This document shows positions 26,901 through 39,585 of a DNA stretch of 64,000 bases, piece by piece (the stretch's first letter is position 1; the number at the start of each line of letters is the position of its first letter). The translations under genes and the position numbers were made by a program. The stretch covers positions 6,882,001 to 6,946,000 of the forward strand of contig OZ176050.1 of NCBI GenBank assembly GCA_964247055.1. The letters run 5' to 3'. The stretch is from Paragordius varius (Eukaryota; Nematomorpha). Under the pieces are notes generated by a model. The model searched no databases. It had not been told where the DNA came from and worked only from the letters and a program-made list of their open reading frames with translations.

Positions 26901-29569
26901 TCGTTTCCCGGATCACATCCTGATGACCATCAAAAACCAAAGTAACAAAAATATTTGATTTAAAATATTTTGCAAAAACTTGCTTCTTTATGAGTTTTAA
27001 TTTTTCACAAAATTTTTAAATCTTCATTTACCCAAAATCTAATAATTTTATTGTATAAATTTTGGATATGTCATAGATTGGAATCATCCAAATCGGCTTT
27101 TCAGCTTGGTCGCTCAATAGAACCAAATGAACGTATATTATTTCAAAAAAAATCATTTCATAAAAATTGACTATATACTAATAATTTGTTTAAACAGTAT
27201 AGCCTTATTAGATTTATTTAACAATTATATGCAAAAGCTTTTTAAGTTATTTCCAAGTCGAAAATAATTCTTGTTTTTCACAATACAGATACATTTTTTT
27301 CAACATTTAGCACAGAATTTACCAAATAAAACAGCGACACCGGATAGAAGACCAAGTTTTTGGGATAAACTTGCGTTTAAAACATTCAACAATGTAGTAT
27401 CGTCCCCCATTTCCTCTGATAATATGAACCACAAAAACGCAATCATTTATTCTGCTAAAACAAACGATATTAAAAGTTTGCTTTTTTTCACACTAATAAT
27501 AAAGTGTTTAAGAATTTGATTAGAGGAATATATATTTATTCAAGTTAATTTTGGTAAAAATATCGCTATTTATACAAATCTAGTGACAATCCAAGGATTA
27601 AAACATAATTATTTATTTTAATTGCCATAGAAAAAATTATTAAAAAATTTATATTTTGATGAATATTTTTGGTCGCCTTTTAAATACAAAATTATAAAAA
27701 CATCATTATTTAGGTTTAGATTATGCATCACCATTAAATAATTCTACCCACAAAAATTTTATTCATCCCAAAGAATCGGTCGGTGAGAAATCTCGACCAT
27801 CACTTCAAATCAAGGATCCCAATTTTGTCAACGAAATAAAACGATCACGACTTCAACGAAATCAGGACGCCGTCAAAAGTAATGAATTGAACATAATTAA
27901 CCGATCTCATTCACAGGACAATGAGAAGCAATTAACGGCTGATTCGCGCACTGGCTGGTTAAAAAGGCAACTCAGCCAAAGACTAGGTGGAAAAGAAAAG
28001 GTTTATATTAACATACATTAAAAAATGGAGAAATTGAAAATTAATCTAATAAAAATATGTAGTTTTTAATTTTTTTTATCGTGTAAATTAATTATTATGT
28101 TTGGTTTTAATAACTTATACTTGTAAAAATGTGAGAGAAAGTTCGATACATTTAAGCATGCTATAGTTTGGTGAATTTAAATGAAACGTTTAAATATAAT
28201 ATCACCCTATACTTCACCAATGCCATATATTTGTAGATGTCCAGTGAACACTCCCCCACACCTAAAAAATCAGATCATGTAATATTTAAATCGGCCGAAA
28301 ATTTGATAAATTCGCTAAAATCGGCGGCTAAAAGACAAAGTATAATACCCGATTTTACGAGTGAACTTGCTATCGATTCCACCTTATTGCATCCAAGTTT
28401 ACTATATACCTTTACATTTCAATTTTTGTCACAAAAATACCTAACTAATTCACATTTTTATGCCAAATTAAAATTGAAAAACTTATTTTTTTAACAATCC
28501 AGATAAAAGCAGCGATATGGACCAAGATAAAGCGTATAAATTTGTTTCAGCCTCGGCATCACTTTCCCCTTCAACTGAAAGTTTGCAAAACATTGATCCA
28601 AAACCATTATCTTACAAAGATATGCCAGAAAAAAGACGCATTTCATTTGTCGATGATCTTAATGGCACACATGCCGAAAGTATTAATTAAAACATAAAAT
28701 GAAATCACTAAGAATAACGTCGAAAGATAAGATAATTAAAATATAAGGCTAATTTATTGATTCCTTTTTTCTCAAAAACAAAAAATATATTTTCTTTTTA
28801 TCCGTTTAATCAATCTCCTGACAATGATTCCGGCAAATATTTCAATCAAAATATTAGCTTTATCATTTATTTTATATATCTTATTTTACGGCGATATTCA
28901 CATCTTTTAACCTTACCAACTCATCGTTTTTATTAATTAATATTTTTGGATTCTTATTATGAGATTAATTAAAAATTGCAATCGAACTCGTGCATTATTG
29001 ATGTATGTAAGACCGCGAATTCACCATATGTCCTTTTTAAGCCTCTATTAGTCCAATAATAACACTTAAATTTTTACTCTTTAAAAAAGGGAAAGTTCAT
29101 ATTCTTTATACTAATTTATCATAATGACAAAAAATGAAAATAATACCTTCCTTACATGAATGTTTTAGAAGATGAAACTAACAAAACACAAAATACTTGG
29201 ACTGATTGGACCAATATATCTACCAGTTCTGATGATGAAATCACTCTATTACCAATGGGTCAACTTAATGCGGGAAAGCGCATTGATTACGCCTTACAGG
29301 AAAAACCGATCGAAAGCTTTAACGAATACATTTTTGCTATGCATAGCCATGTTTGTTACTGGTAAATAAAATTTTACAAAAAATTATTATAGTACTTGAC
29401 TTTTAAATAAATTATTTTTATTTTTAGGGAATCTGAAGATACCATCTTAATGGTTTTGAACGAATTATATAATTTGCGAGGCGATAATATCCATGGGTCT
29501 TTACACACCACATTGCTTGAAGAAATCAAAGAGGCAATTATCCCATCAATTTTTGCCCCCAAAAAATAA
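14074..29569 (+). CDS. Intracellular phospholipase A1, WWE-SAM-DDHD architecture (DDHD2/SEC23IP class), 5' end missing
   Basis: Readable exons: 14074-14895, 16203-16408, 16774-16923, 22011-22164, 22439-22580, 22722-22824, 23451-23556, 23680-23811, 24120-24310, 24591-24683, 25534-25873, 26035-26121, 26251-26445, 26809-26941, 27077-27132, 27311-27475, 27714-28000, 28237-28396, 28503-28679, 29169-29361, 29428-29569. Phases agree at every junction, giving 1343 residues plus an unplaced N-terminus. A WWE-like region spans HWFYQKRK (~160) to [12 protein letters not shown] and [10 protein letters not shown]. The lipase motif GHSLG(S) near residue 560 is split by an intron after its fourth codon. A SAM domain follows ([10 protein letters not shown] to [15 protein letters not shown]), then the DDHD domain: [67 protein letters not shown]. 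The four D-D-H-D residues appear to be those in YDPVA, RIDYA, SHVCYW and ESEDT. Known relatives hydrolyse phosphatidic acid or triglyceride and act at the Golgi/ER. Exons 27077, 27311 and 27475 (end) have the least certain borders. Poly(A) candidate AATAAA at 29838. Confidence 0.9.
14897..14926. repeat. (TA)n microsatellite at a splice donor
   Basis: Fifteen TA units begin immediately inside the donor GTATAT of the first readable phospholipase intron. Confidence 0.9.
15050..15067. repeat. (CA)n microsatellite
   Basis: About nine CA units within the same intron. Confidence 0.85.
15492..15807. mobile_element. hAT-type MITE with intact 8-bp target duplication
   Basis: The ends are AGGGGTGTCCAACTC and TTGGGCCCTCCCA, roughly inverted. 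GTTTACAG is found directly at both borders (15484-15491 and 15808-15815). Non-coding, 316 bp, in an intron of the phospholipase gene. Confidence 0.75.
18560..19340 (-). pseudogene. Transposase-like protein relic, left arm
   Basis: Read on the minus strand: [19 protein letters not shown], then [19 protein letters not shown], then [50 protein letters not shown] and finally [20 protein letters not shown]. This order matches a protein family repeated in arthropod genomes that usually reads LPPLHIKLGLMK...GERFHQDI. That comparison is from memory. Several frameshifts and stops interrupt it. The segment upstream of the arm, in the centre, appears to be its N-terminal part. Confidence 0.6.
19445..19869 (-). 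pseudogene. N-terminal part of the transposase-like relic (central loop)
   Basis: Two overlapping minus-strand open stretches lie in the unpaired centre. One contains an acidic segment ([15 protein letters not shown]) and a helix [25 protein letters not shown] region followed by basic residues [14 protein letters not shown]. The other contains [13 protein letters not shown], a possible single CxxC pair. They face the same way as the left-arm relic and precede it, so they are probably its N-terminal half. The right arm lacks this part. Confidence 0.4.
19915..20770 (+). pseudogene. Transposase-like protein relic, right arm
   Basis: Inverted copy of the left-arm relic: [17 protein letters not shown] start in another frame, then [20 protein letters not shown] and [20 protein letters not shown], followed by a [23 protein letters not shown] end. 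It lacks the N-terminal region held in the centre. It differs from the left arm at scattered positions and has its own stops, so the two arms have decayed independently. Confidence 0.55.
22960..23257. mobile_element. hAT-type MITE with perfect 8-bp target duplication
   Basis: Begins CAGGGGTGTCCAATAC and ends GTTGGACACCCCTG. The 8-mer TTTTAGAA flanks it exactly at 22952-22959 and 23258-23265. Length 298 bp, no coding. The clean ends and duplication define the family, including the copies at 6115 and 15492. It lies in the intron before the exon that carries the lipase motif. Confidence 0.9.
24825..24959. mobile_element. Truncated Tc1/mariner-type MITE
   Basis: The right end, CATAAATGTGCATACTG followed by TA, matches the right terminal repeat of the complete element at 35776-35987. 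The left terminal repeat is missing. It lies in a phospholipase intron. Confidence 0.6.
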
Positions 29570-29924
29570 TATATAAATACAAATGTTTACATAAACTAAA
29601 ATTAAACATATATGTATTCTACTTTCTAATATATTTTTATTTTTTGTACAATCTCGTCATATCGAGTTATTTTAAACGGGGTTAAACATAATTGTGTCAT
29701 TCACTATACAAAATATTCAAGTGCATTATTATCTATATTTGATATTTGATATAAATATATAATATATTAATAGTAGCAAAAACATTTTTGATATCTATTT
29801 ATTAGATTTGGACACATTTAATGCGCAATATAATCACAATAAATGTATGTATGTAGTAATTTAAATGCGTTTGCACATAACATATGATGTATTTAGTTAG
29901 AGTAGAGGATAAATAAAATTTATT
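29570..29924. other. Shared 3' region between convergent genes
   Basis: Only 355 bp separate the two stop codons. AATAAA on the plus strand at 29838 could serve the phospholipase. TTTATT on the plus strand (AATAAA on the minus strand) near 29636 and 29805 could serve the FGFRL1 homologue. If used, the two 3' UTRs would overlap. Confidence 0.5.
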
Positions 29925-32900
29925 TTACAAATAGACAAAATACCCTGATGTATTATTTCTATCTAAATTATTGTTGTTATTAGATGTGTAATTATAATTT
30001 GAATTATTTTGATGAACCATCTGATTATTGGCTACGTTTTTACAGGCATTCGGCAAAATGGGTCTTGGACCAATTTTACCCTGTGAATAAGTTAAATTTG
30101 GTTCTAATGTATCAACACTGTTTGGTATTGATTCTCTAAAAACAAAATATTTTGAATGAAATTATATATATGAACTAAAATGTTGCATTTTATTGAAAAA
30201 TTTCGTCATTTTATTAGTTACCCTATCATTTGATGTTTATGGATTCCAGAATTATTGGGTGATTTTTTAGACAAAGTTTCAAAAGAATGGTTTTCTTCTC
30301 CATGTCCGCTAGTTTCAAATAGTTCTTTGGGATAGGGTGGCATAGGGATGAAAAAGTCTATATTTAATAAATGGCACATTTAGTTTAACAATTCAATTTT
30401 AGTGTTTTACAAGAAGTAATAGTACCTGAATTATACGACATATGTAAGTGATTGGCTAAGTTTGGATCTAAATACCCCATTTTTTCTCCACTAATATTAC
30501 TATTGTTTGGCACATCATCACTTTCGGTTATGAAAGAGGAAAACTGATTATTGTAAGATTCATAATATTTCTTTTGACTAATATTCCTATTTTTTCTTAT
30601 GTTCGAGGAGGTTGATGTATTTATATCAGCAGTCTTATTGGAACTTAGACACGACGATATTTGTGTCCCTGTTCCATCACCACTAATATTTCGATCCTCC
30701 CCCCTGGACCTTGAGGATAGCGTCGAAGACGTATTTTGTTCGTAAGCCGGATTGCATAGGTATTTAAGATCATTTATATTGTGATTCGTATTTTGAGTTT
30801 GGCCATTCACGGCATTCGGTTGAATTGGTATGACATTTTGAAATTGTTCATACATACTGGGTGGATGAATTGAATACATACCATTATCATAGTTTTGTGA
30901 GGCGTTTACACAGCTATCCTCAATCTCATCCTCGTCTGATGTTGTTAAGTAATTACTGGGCCTCCCATTATTGGTGTGCTGTTGACATGTTTCATTATTT
31001 TGAGGGTATTGATTTAATCCGTAACCTTTAGATGCGTTAACATCAGGAAAACATACTTTAATTGAATTTTGCGAATTACATGGTACATTTTGAGGATTTC
31101 TCGCATTTGGGTTATAATTTATGGTTTGTTGTGGCTCTTGGATATGGTATTGTGGATGATTGGTTGTTAGTACTTTAATAACATGTGGCATTCCATTTGG
31201 ATTTGAATGAGGCGCAATCATTGAATTTTGACTTAATGGCATTTGTCTATTTATTTAAACAGTAAGTGATAAATAAATTTAATTTATAATTTACAGCTAT
31301 ATAATTTAAGTCTCAAACAACATAAAAATTACTTTTCGCCTAATGCCTCTAAGTTTCCATTCAAATTGAGTTGATCCGATCCTTTTCCCCCGTCTGTGAG
31401 AAATGTATAAGTTGTAGAATTCAGGTTTGTTTGTGTTTGACCTCGAGAAACCTTGGTGTTTTTTGTCTGATTTTCTTCTTTGTTTGATGTATTTTGTATA
31501 TTATTTAATTTGGAGACATTCGATATTTTTGTTCTATTTTGATTATTTTTACCATTAATATGGCGTTGTTTTGTCGAAAATGATTGACATTTTAACCAAT
31601 CTTTCAGAGTGTTTGTGAATGAAGCCATTGAAAAAGAGCGTTTCGGACACGGGTACAAAGACATTTGTTGAAAATTTTGATGTGGGTTAACCAAAGGTGG
31701 TAAGTTCGGTTCATCGTAAATCACATCAGTTGTATTGGACATATTCACAGTTTTATGTAATAAAACCTGGATTCAAAACAAAAATCGTAAAAAATATAAA
31801 AAATAGCAGATACTTATTATAAATAGAGTCAAAAATAAGCGGAAATACGATTTAAAAAAAAAATAAGGCTATTTGTTATTCAACAAAGTATCTTAAGTAA
31901 ATATACCTGCATATATTGTGCTTCATTCATGGGGTAACAAAGGTTAGGTTTAGCGTTGGAACCGATATTATTAGTGTTGGGAGCATTAAATATTTTTCTC
32001 GACTTTTTTCCATATTTTTCATCCTTGCTCCCAATACAACATGGGAAACATAATTTGAACCATGATGGTTTACTTAACCGATTAGTTTGACCAAAATTAT
32101 CGCAATCTCTTTGCATAAATGTATTACGAGACGTGACCGATTTCAGCGTAAATATAACGAGTATTATAAGGGCCAAGGATAAAATGGGAACCGCTATTAA
32201 AGCGGGACCAGATAAGTGAGCTATCGAGGCAAGTGTTGGTTTTTCGTTAAAAATCGTGGCAGACATAATCGGTTGGATTGAAAATGCAGAATCACCACCA
32301 TTAATTAGGTTTGAAGTAAAACCATTTAGCCCACCACCAAGATTGTTGTGGTAATGAACGTTTGGGGAATTATTATCATAATTTTTGTGACTCATACCAT
32401 TTAAATGTAATAATTCATTTGTTTCATCTAATAAATGAATAAAAAAATAAAATATTGAAAAAGTTCAAAAAAGGATATTTTGGGGTCATTTTAGGGATTT
32501 TTTACACATATACCAAAATCCATAAACCAAAATCATCATAAAAACATCTTACATTGCGTTGGTGTCAAAACGTTGAGATATGAGCCACGGTAATCAAAAC
32601 CAACCGCATTCGTTACCATACATACATAATAACCGGCTTTAGATCTAGTACTTTCCATACTTAGCATGCTAGTATACTTGCCTGAAGGACCAAGCCAAGA
32701 TTTTTTAGTGATGTATTGAGGACCATTTTTAATAACTTCATACCGATGTTTACCCAATTTAAGAATTACGGGTACCTCGGTTTTTATCACCTTTTCATCC
32801 GATTGTACATTTAAATCGTGGCTGTTTTGATCTTTATTGCCATCAATATCATCTGAATTTAGTAAGTAATGGCCTTCAATTTTAACGGAATTCGCATCTC

Positions 32901-35900
32901 TTTCCCCAATCTTGTGAAAATAAGGCATAGATTGTTCAATATTTTCAACATTTAAAGATTCTAAGCTAGCACCATCAAAGTAACCACCCATGTTTAAAAG
33001 AGCGTTACTTGCCATTGTCGAAATATCGAGATTGGGTAACCGTTTTAACCACTAAAATAAATGTAATTTGATTATTATATGTGAGAAAACAAAACTTTTT
33101 TGGCTATTTAAAATTATTCGTCCGATTATCTTTTTTGTATTTTAAAAAAATTTACTTGAATATGTGGTTTAAGTTCACTACGGACGTCGCATCTGAATTG
33201 GGCCGATTGCCCTTCCAAAACGCTTTCATTAACAGGGTGTTCCCCAATCAGCTTTGGTCCTCTTATTTGATCTGATTAAATAGAAAAAGTTACATTTATA
33301 TGTATTAAATATAATTTTATTCCTAATCTGGCCAAAAACAATTTAAAAGAATAATAAACAAAAATCAACTGTTATAACATTAAAGAAAGATTATTTATAC
33401 AATACTAAATTTGTAATATGTAAATTATGTTATTTGAGAGATTTATATTGGGGAATTACAGTTTTAAATTGAACATATTGGAATTGTTATGGATAGAAGA
33501 AGAATATAAACAAGATAATGAGAATGATAAAAAACCATCACAAATAATGGCAAATGTAATATTACCTACAATCTCAAGGAAAAATGTTTCATTTACGCTT
33601 CCAAACGCATTTGACATAACACAGGTGTAAAAACCTTCATCCAACAAGTTAAGATCGTAAATGGTTAAACTATTTTTCTGTACTTTCTGCACTTTTTCCC
33701 CACCATTGTTATTAACAAGATTAATGTCAGGATTTTCATTTGTAGTTGATTCACTCCACAAACGTTCACCATTTTTATACCAGGTAAGTAAGGGTCGAGG
33801 TACTCCATAAACCGGAGGACACTTTATAACCACATCATTCCTGAGATGTCGAATAATGATTTCAATGTGCTTTTTGCCCTCGACTCCTGATGCGATTTCA
33901 AATATTTCATTCTCAGTTCCTCCTTCAACTACACTATCGATGGATGGTGGCTTAACAGCTTGGGGTCGAAATGTGGGATAACCTTGCAAAATAATTCTAT
34001 AATTGTATATTTGTTTATGACTCCGTTTTGCATAATAATATTTGACAAAAAACTTTTCATCAAGAATGCCTATTTTTATATTTTGAATTTTTAATCATAA
34101 TAATCTTGTCACCTATAAACTGATAAGCAATATTTAGATAAAGTAGAAAAATATTTAATCTAAATGACCTACGAAAATATCAAAATTATAAAACAAACTC
34201 CACTTTACAATATCTAATTTGGCACAGTTTTTAAAGTTACAGATATAAAACACGAAAAAATTCTATTTCAGCCACAAAAAAATGTTTATTTATTGTTTGG
34301 GGGAATTTTCTGAAAATGAAATAATTTTGTAATTTAGATTTAAATCCATTTTAATTATAACTATTATGACAGGTATATAAAATTTTTATCATAAAATTAG
34401 CAAGCACCAGTTTTTAATTTTTTTTACCTAGCGTCATAAGGAAGTAAAATTATATAATGGCAATATTATGGCATACTTCCAGCTAATGTGTTGGAAAATT
34501 TGTCGATTGCTTTTTCCTTTTTGACCAATTTTTCATCGTTATCATTTAACTGAAGTCCTTCGCCTATGAATTTATGAAAAAAAAACTTAATTATTATAAA
34601 AAGAAATATAGTTATGGAAATAATAATATTGCAAAATTGTGCATGATATGATTAAAAGGCGTTAGCAATTAAGCACGTAGGCTTAGTCTATTCTAGCCAT
34701 GTAATTATATTACTTTTTGATCGATCAAATTATTCTTTGGGGAAATATACTACACTTTTGCTGCTACTGTATTTTTTGGTTAATTTAATTATTCCATATT
34801 ATAATTGAAACACGCTTTCTGTCCAAAAATATGGGAAAAACTTAAAACCGATTTTGTTAACAACAATTTTAAATCCCAGAAAAATCAATTAACTGACAGA
34901 AATGTAATAATATAATGTTAAGACAAAAAAGCGGCGATTTTTTGTATAAATGAGGATATACTACATTACGGATTATAACAATATCATACAATAATATTTT
35001 CCAAAAGTTAAATTGTTGAAACAATGCTTTGCATAACGAATGGTTTTAAAAAATTCAAACACCGTTATATAAATTTATAATGATATAAAAAATACGGTAA
35101 ACAGAAGGATTCATTCTTCTGTGAAATTAATGAAACTAGTTTTAATAGCCTATTAATATTTTATACATAATATAAAATAAACCTTTAACGATCATTAGGT
35201 TATATGCCATTTCAATATGACCAAATCCATTGAAAACTCTGCACGTGTATAAACCAGAATCGCTAGGGTGGGCACTTTTTATCACAAGTTGATTGATTTC
35301 GACTGTGTGGATCCAATCATTTTCAAACGGAGATATACCATTCTGAAAACGCTTTTCATGGCTATTAATCCCAATATGATCGCTTTCGTTTACATTAATC
35401 CAATTAAGAGTTTTTGTGTCGGATGAAGTGCTGTCAAGAAAACTAAATTCTTGATGGTTTGATTTAGTAGTTTCTGGCTTATGTTCTAAAATCCTGTCAT
35501 TTTTTGCATCGTAACGTATCATGGCTTTTAGGATTCGAATCCCACTCCAAGCCAAATTATTGATTTCTTCTCCATCCTCGCCACGGACCCATTGGTAAAG
35601 AACATGCCCATGAGCATGAGAGTTCCAGTGCACAGCGCATGGCAAATGAATAGTTTGACCCATAATACCGATTCGATCACTCGTTGACAGTGTTAAGGGC
35701 TCATACTTAATTGGTGGTTCTGTTTTATATCAGGGTTGATTGAATTATTGTGAAAATAAAATAGGTTTAGAATTACAGTGTGCACATTTATGCTGGCCTA
35801 TTCACGTCATTGTTGGCCAATTGGCAATGCAGAGTAGCGTGTGTTTTGTAACAAATTTTGTCCATAATTAAATAAACATAGGAAATAAATTTTTTTATTT

Positions 35901-36152
35901 CAACATTTTGTTTATATTACCCACACACTAATGAGTTGCCAATTGACCAACGATAATGTGAATAGACTAGCATAAATGTACATACTGTATATTGCGCTGT
36001 AAAAAGTTTTAAAAATGTTTACCTTTATATCCCCCCAATGAGCTAGGTTGGTGTGGCCAAACAGCGGGTAATGATGTGCCCAAGTCAACAAAATTAATAA
36101 TGATAATTGATAAGAATATCAATAAAGTATTTAGATTGTGAAGTGTCCACAT
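29925..36152 (-). CDS. FGFRL1: FGFRL1 homologue: three-Ig, kinase-less FGF-receptor-like protein (11 exons, 1298 aa)
   Basis: Exons on the minus strand: 36152-36023, 35719-35183, 34563-34477, 33982-33566, 33259-33156, 33051-32553, 32427-31907, 31766-31333, 31246-30426, 30357-30222, 30135-29925. Frame is continuous from ATG to TAA. Signal peptide about 1-29 (MWTLHNLNTLLIFLSIIIIN). Ig1 cysteines C71-C203, Ig2 C306-C372, Ig3 C414-C569. The Ig3 entry GPKLIGEHPVNESV and VRSELKPHIQWLKRL closely parallel vertebrate FGFRL1 (THPVNTTV, VRSDVKPVIQWLKR). Ig1 keeps AWSGIRILK, like GWSRFRVL. A membrane span at about 665-686 is followed by a ~610-residue cytoplasmic tail with no kinase, rich in Asn, Ser and Gln, with CFPCC just inside the membrane. 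Relatives bind FGF ligands and heparan sulfate and modulate FGF signalling or cell adhesion; planarian nou-darake is one. The small exon 34477-34563 was found only by phase and is the least certain. Ig1 and Ig3 have large loops not found in vertebrates. Confidence 0.9.
35776..35987. mobile_element. Complete Tc1/mariner-type MITE in FGFRL1 intron 1
   Basis: Starts CAGTGTGCACATTTATGCT and ends with the complement of CAGTATGTACATTTATGCT. The terminal inverted repeats are about 51 bp long with some mismatches. It is flanked by TA on both sides (35774-35775 and 35988-35989). 212 bp, non-coding. Truncated relatives occur at 24825-24959 and perhaps 46460-46590. Confidence 0.8.
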
Positions 36153-38680
36153 TTTTCGTTTTAAGTAATTATATCTATAGTGTGCGGAAAATAAAAATTA
36201 TAAAAAATAATATTTATGACCGTATATTATTATATATCATAAAAAAATCCATAAATGATTTTGTTAACCAAAAAACGAAACGAGGTATGGTAATTTTTAG
36301 TATAGAAAGGTGTTAATGTGTGAAAGATATAGCGAATAAAATTGGATAGCAGGCAATACAAAAAAAATGTTATAAATATCCTAAGCACACTAAGGACTAT
36401 ATTTTTTGTTTTTTTTACCAATACAATATACTCTCTCTTTCTCATTTTGTATTTTTTTTGATTCCATGATACTATCACAGCTGTGAAGTCAAAAATAATA
36501 AATTTTAGAAAAAAAATATCCGCTAAAATTTTAAAAGAAAGAAAGGCTTTTAAGTTTGATCTTGGATTTCTTTGAAACAGCTGCAAATTATAATTCGGCT
36601 TTCACAAAGAATATATTTTGTAAAAACGGCTTTATCAATCGTTTTTGCATAAATTATTTTTTCTATTACCCAATTATACCAACCAAATGTGCGAAAAAAA
36701 TATAATTCTTCAAAGAATTTTTCTTTAACCAAAAATATGATTGTTTATAAAGAAAATAAAATTTATATAATTGTTTTATTTTGTTTTTTTGAGAAAAAAA
36801 TATTTGACAATATTAAAGTAAATTGCCATAACTCCTCTTTGAAGTAGATTACAACTAATAAATATAATTGATGAGACTTTTCACACGTTAATTTTGAAAA
36901 GAAAATTCTTTTATGCTTAAAATGTATCTAAATAAACCATTGACGACTAAAGACAACTTATGTCATCATCTCCTAAAAGCTGGCTTAAAAACGAAAAATA
37001 AGAATTCATGTCATTTCATAATTTATAACACATAAATTTGAAAATGATAAAACGATGATATATTGTAAGTATTTTTAGGCCAGACTTTAACCTGCTTAAT
37101 CTTATTAACTCCTGTCCTAATCTCAAAAAATTCTTTCTTTTTCACTTCAACAAGTTACAACTTCAAATGTATAAAAATAAAAGAACGCAAAAAATAAAGG
37201 CTGCCTAGCACGTTTCAGTGTAAGAGGAGAGAGAAAAAGAGTTTTGAACAAAAGCCATAAAATTTATTAAAGAGTACGGATGGATACATTATGTGCTAAA
37301 ACGATAATAATTTTTTAGCAAAAGCTTAGATTGGTGAATATATTTTTAGCTAAAAGGTACTCTTTTTAAAAAAAAAGATTTTAAAGTACTATAATACCTA
37401 TAAATCAATCAACATTTTTAACTTTTTCGTTAAAGTGTGTGTGCTTGAAAATCTGCGTTTACCAAAATGTTAGAAAACTACATATAGACATTTGAAACAG
37501 AACAAATTTCATATTAATATATATTATTTGGGAAAAATAATTTAAATTTTAGTATGAAATGGTCAAACCACTAAACGAAACGTGATCCATCGCTATTATA
37601 GAGTTTAAAATTTTATAACAACCATTGAATTTTCCAGTTTTTGAAAAATATAATGTAATAAAATTAATTGTTTCCATAAATTTCCGTTTTATGAGTTTAA
37701 AGATAAGGGGTGCGCACGATAGGTGTTAATGCGCAATAAAAAATTATATATCCGGAATTAATTTTAACCCGTAAATGGATCGCGAATTGTGTACTAGTTT
37801 TGGATTGAAGTTTTAGAATTATAATAAATTATAATTAATTCAATATTTATCTAAAAGTATGTATCAATAATATGCTAAACATATAGCTTACGAACGTATC
37901 AATTATATTTCTCTCAACCACTGATTAATCTTATAATAATAAAACTAAAAAACCTTTTTATCACCCAATCCAACGTAATTCTTTAATCTCTCTATCGCAT
38001 ATTTTCTAACTGTTTGGTCATTATATAAAAAGAGATGTTTTCAGTTTATTTTTACGAACTAATTCAAAATTTTTATATAGCGCATTAAGAGGTTGCAACC
38101 CAAAAAATTTTGATCTCTGTAGAAAAAGCTTTCAAAAGTTATATTATTCGGCAAAATAATTCAGGCATATGAATATTAATTTTGACATCCCATGGGACCA
38201 ATATAAAACAAAAGTTCAATTTAAAAACAAATATTTTTTTACTGTCTACCCGATTATTATAATTGGACCAATCACTAGAGCTGAATTATTTTAAATATAT
38301 GAAGGGCCTCATTATTGCTCTGGCTAATATTTGAGATTGATTCATAATAATTTAGTTAATTTATTCTTTAACATAATACAAATATATTAAAGATGATATT
38401 GACTTAGTGATATCATTGGCTATAATTAATAAATAATAAATTTATTGGAGTTTGAAAGAAATTCGTAAGTTGGAAAATATGGGACCCATTTATATTAAAC
38501 AAAAGAAAAAAATTCAAGTAAGCTATAAAACATTATTGCATTCGAGTAGAGTGTTTAACAATCGAAATAAGTAAAAGCGAAACGCGATAGACATCTGATT
38601 ATTGTTCATATTTTGCTGGCTAATATGGTGTATGATATGGAAGCGAAGTTATAATATTTATGAGGCTCAATCAACTTCTT
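36153..38680. other. Upstream of FGFRL1, no gene seen
   Basis: AT-rich, with no open frame resembling an exon on either strand. It should contain the FGFRL1 promoter, but no specific element stands out. Confidence 0.4.
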
Positions 38681-38689
38681 AAATGTTAT

Positions 38690-38990
38690 AAAACGCTTTA
38701 TTTCCCAGAGCGATTTAAATTCAAATCTCTTCAGTATTTAAGATATTGGGCCTAATTTCAAAATAAACCTTAAAGGCGCAGGTTTCCGAAAAAAATTTAA
38801 AATAAAATGTAAATAAAAAATATTCATCTCAAACTTTTACCGCCATTTTTTTGCTTATTAATCGCTAATAAAACAGGCAAATAAATATTTTAAACAAGTT
38901 ATTTAACATAGGAAAGCTTTCCAATTACGTTTTAGCAGAAAATTTTTCACACTTTTTAATTTTAACAGATTTTTGTTTCAATGGGGCTTT
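38690..38990. repeat. Interspersed repeat, family B
   Basis: Shares ordered phrases with 41520-41885 and 57940-58155, notably CATCTCAAACTTTTACCGCCA and nearby CTAATAAAACAGGC. It is a diverged non-coding repeat, distantly similar to the family at 49375-49920. Confidence 0.4.
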
Positions 38991-39043
38991 TGGCTATCCA
39001 ATTTTAAACTTTAAAAGTTAGAAAACTGTAAAATAAGCTTGTT

Positions 39044-39585
39044 TATTAACAGGAGGATACAACACATTCATTTTAGTCTTTCGATTAAAATTGGAGTATT
39101 TTTGGATGCCCCAGGCCTGTTTAAAATTAAATACTTCTAAAAATATGGAAGGAATTGAAACCATGGAATAGTTCGCACTTAAATACATTAAAAAACAGAA
39201 ATATAAAAAATTCATTTTGATATTACTTAGTAGTTAAAACCCAAAATTTAGTCATGACATGTGTGCATTAGCTAAAAAAAATAATAATAATAAACCACTT
39301 TTTTGTTGCTATCAATGTTAAATGTGATTTAAATAAAAAAATAGCTTTAATTTTAGATTTAAAATTAAATAAACATGATATTTTGCGAAAATGTTGAAAT
39401 ATAATGGTGTGGAAGTAGATTGATATGAAACTTTTTTTTCAAAACTAAATTTTATTTAGATATTTCGGCTTTTATATAATTTTTATTAGGATAGAAGCAT
39501 GGGACCGTTTCTTTCAGTAGTTTTTAATAATATCAATTAATATATTGTCTGGGGTATTTAGATAGCCCATTTTGAATCGAAGTAA
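39044..39585 (-). repeat. Interspersed ~540-bp repeat, family A, inverted copy
   Basis: Reverse orientation of the 49375-49920 copy. The left part has TTTCGATTAAAATTGGAGTATTTTTGGATGCCCCAGG-type ends and GGAAGGAATTGAAACCATGG. The right part has TAGGATAGAAGCATGGGACCG and ends GTATTTAGATAGCCCATTTTGAATCGAAG. Non-coding, with an internally self-complementary GGGGTAT..ATACCCC end. Confidence 0.65.
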
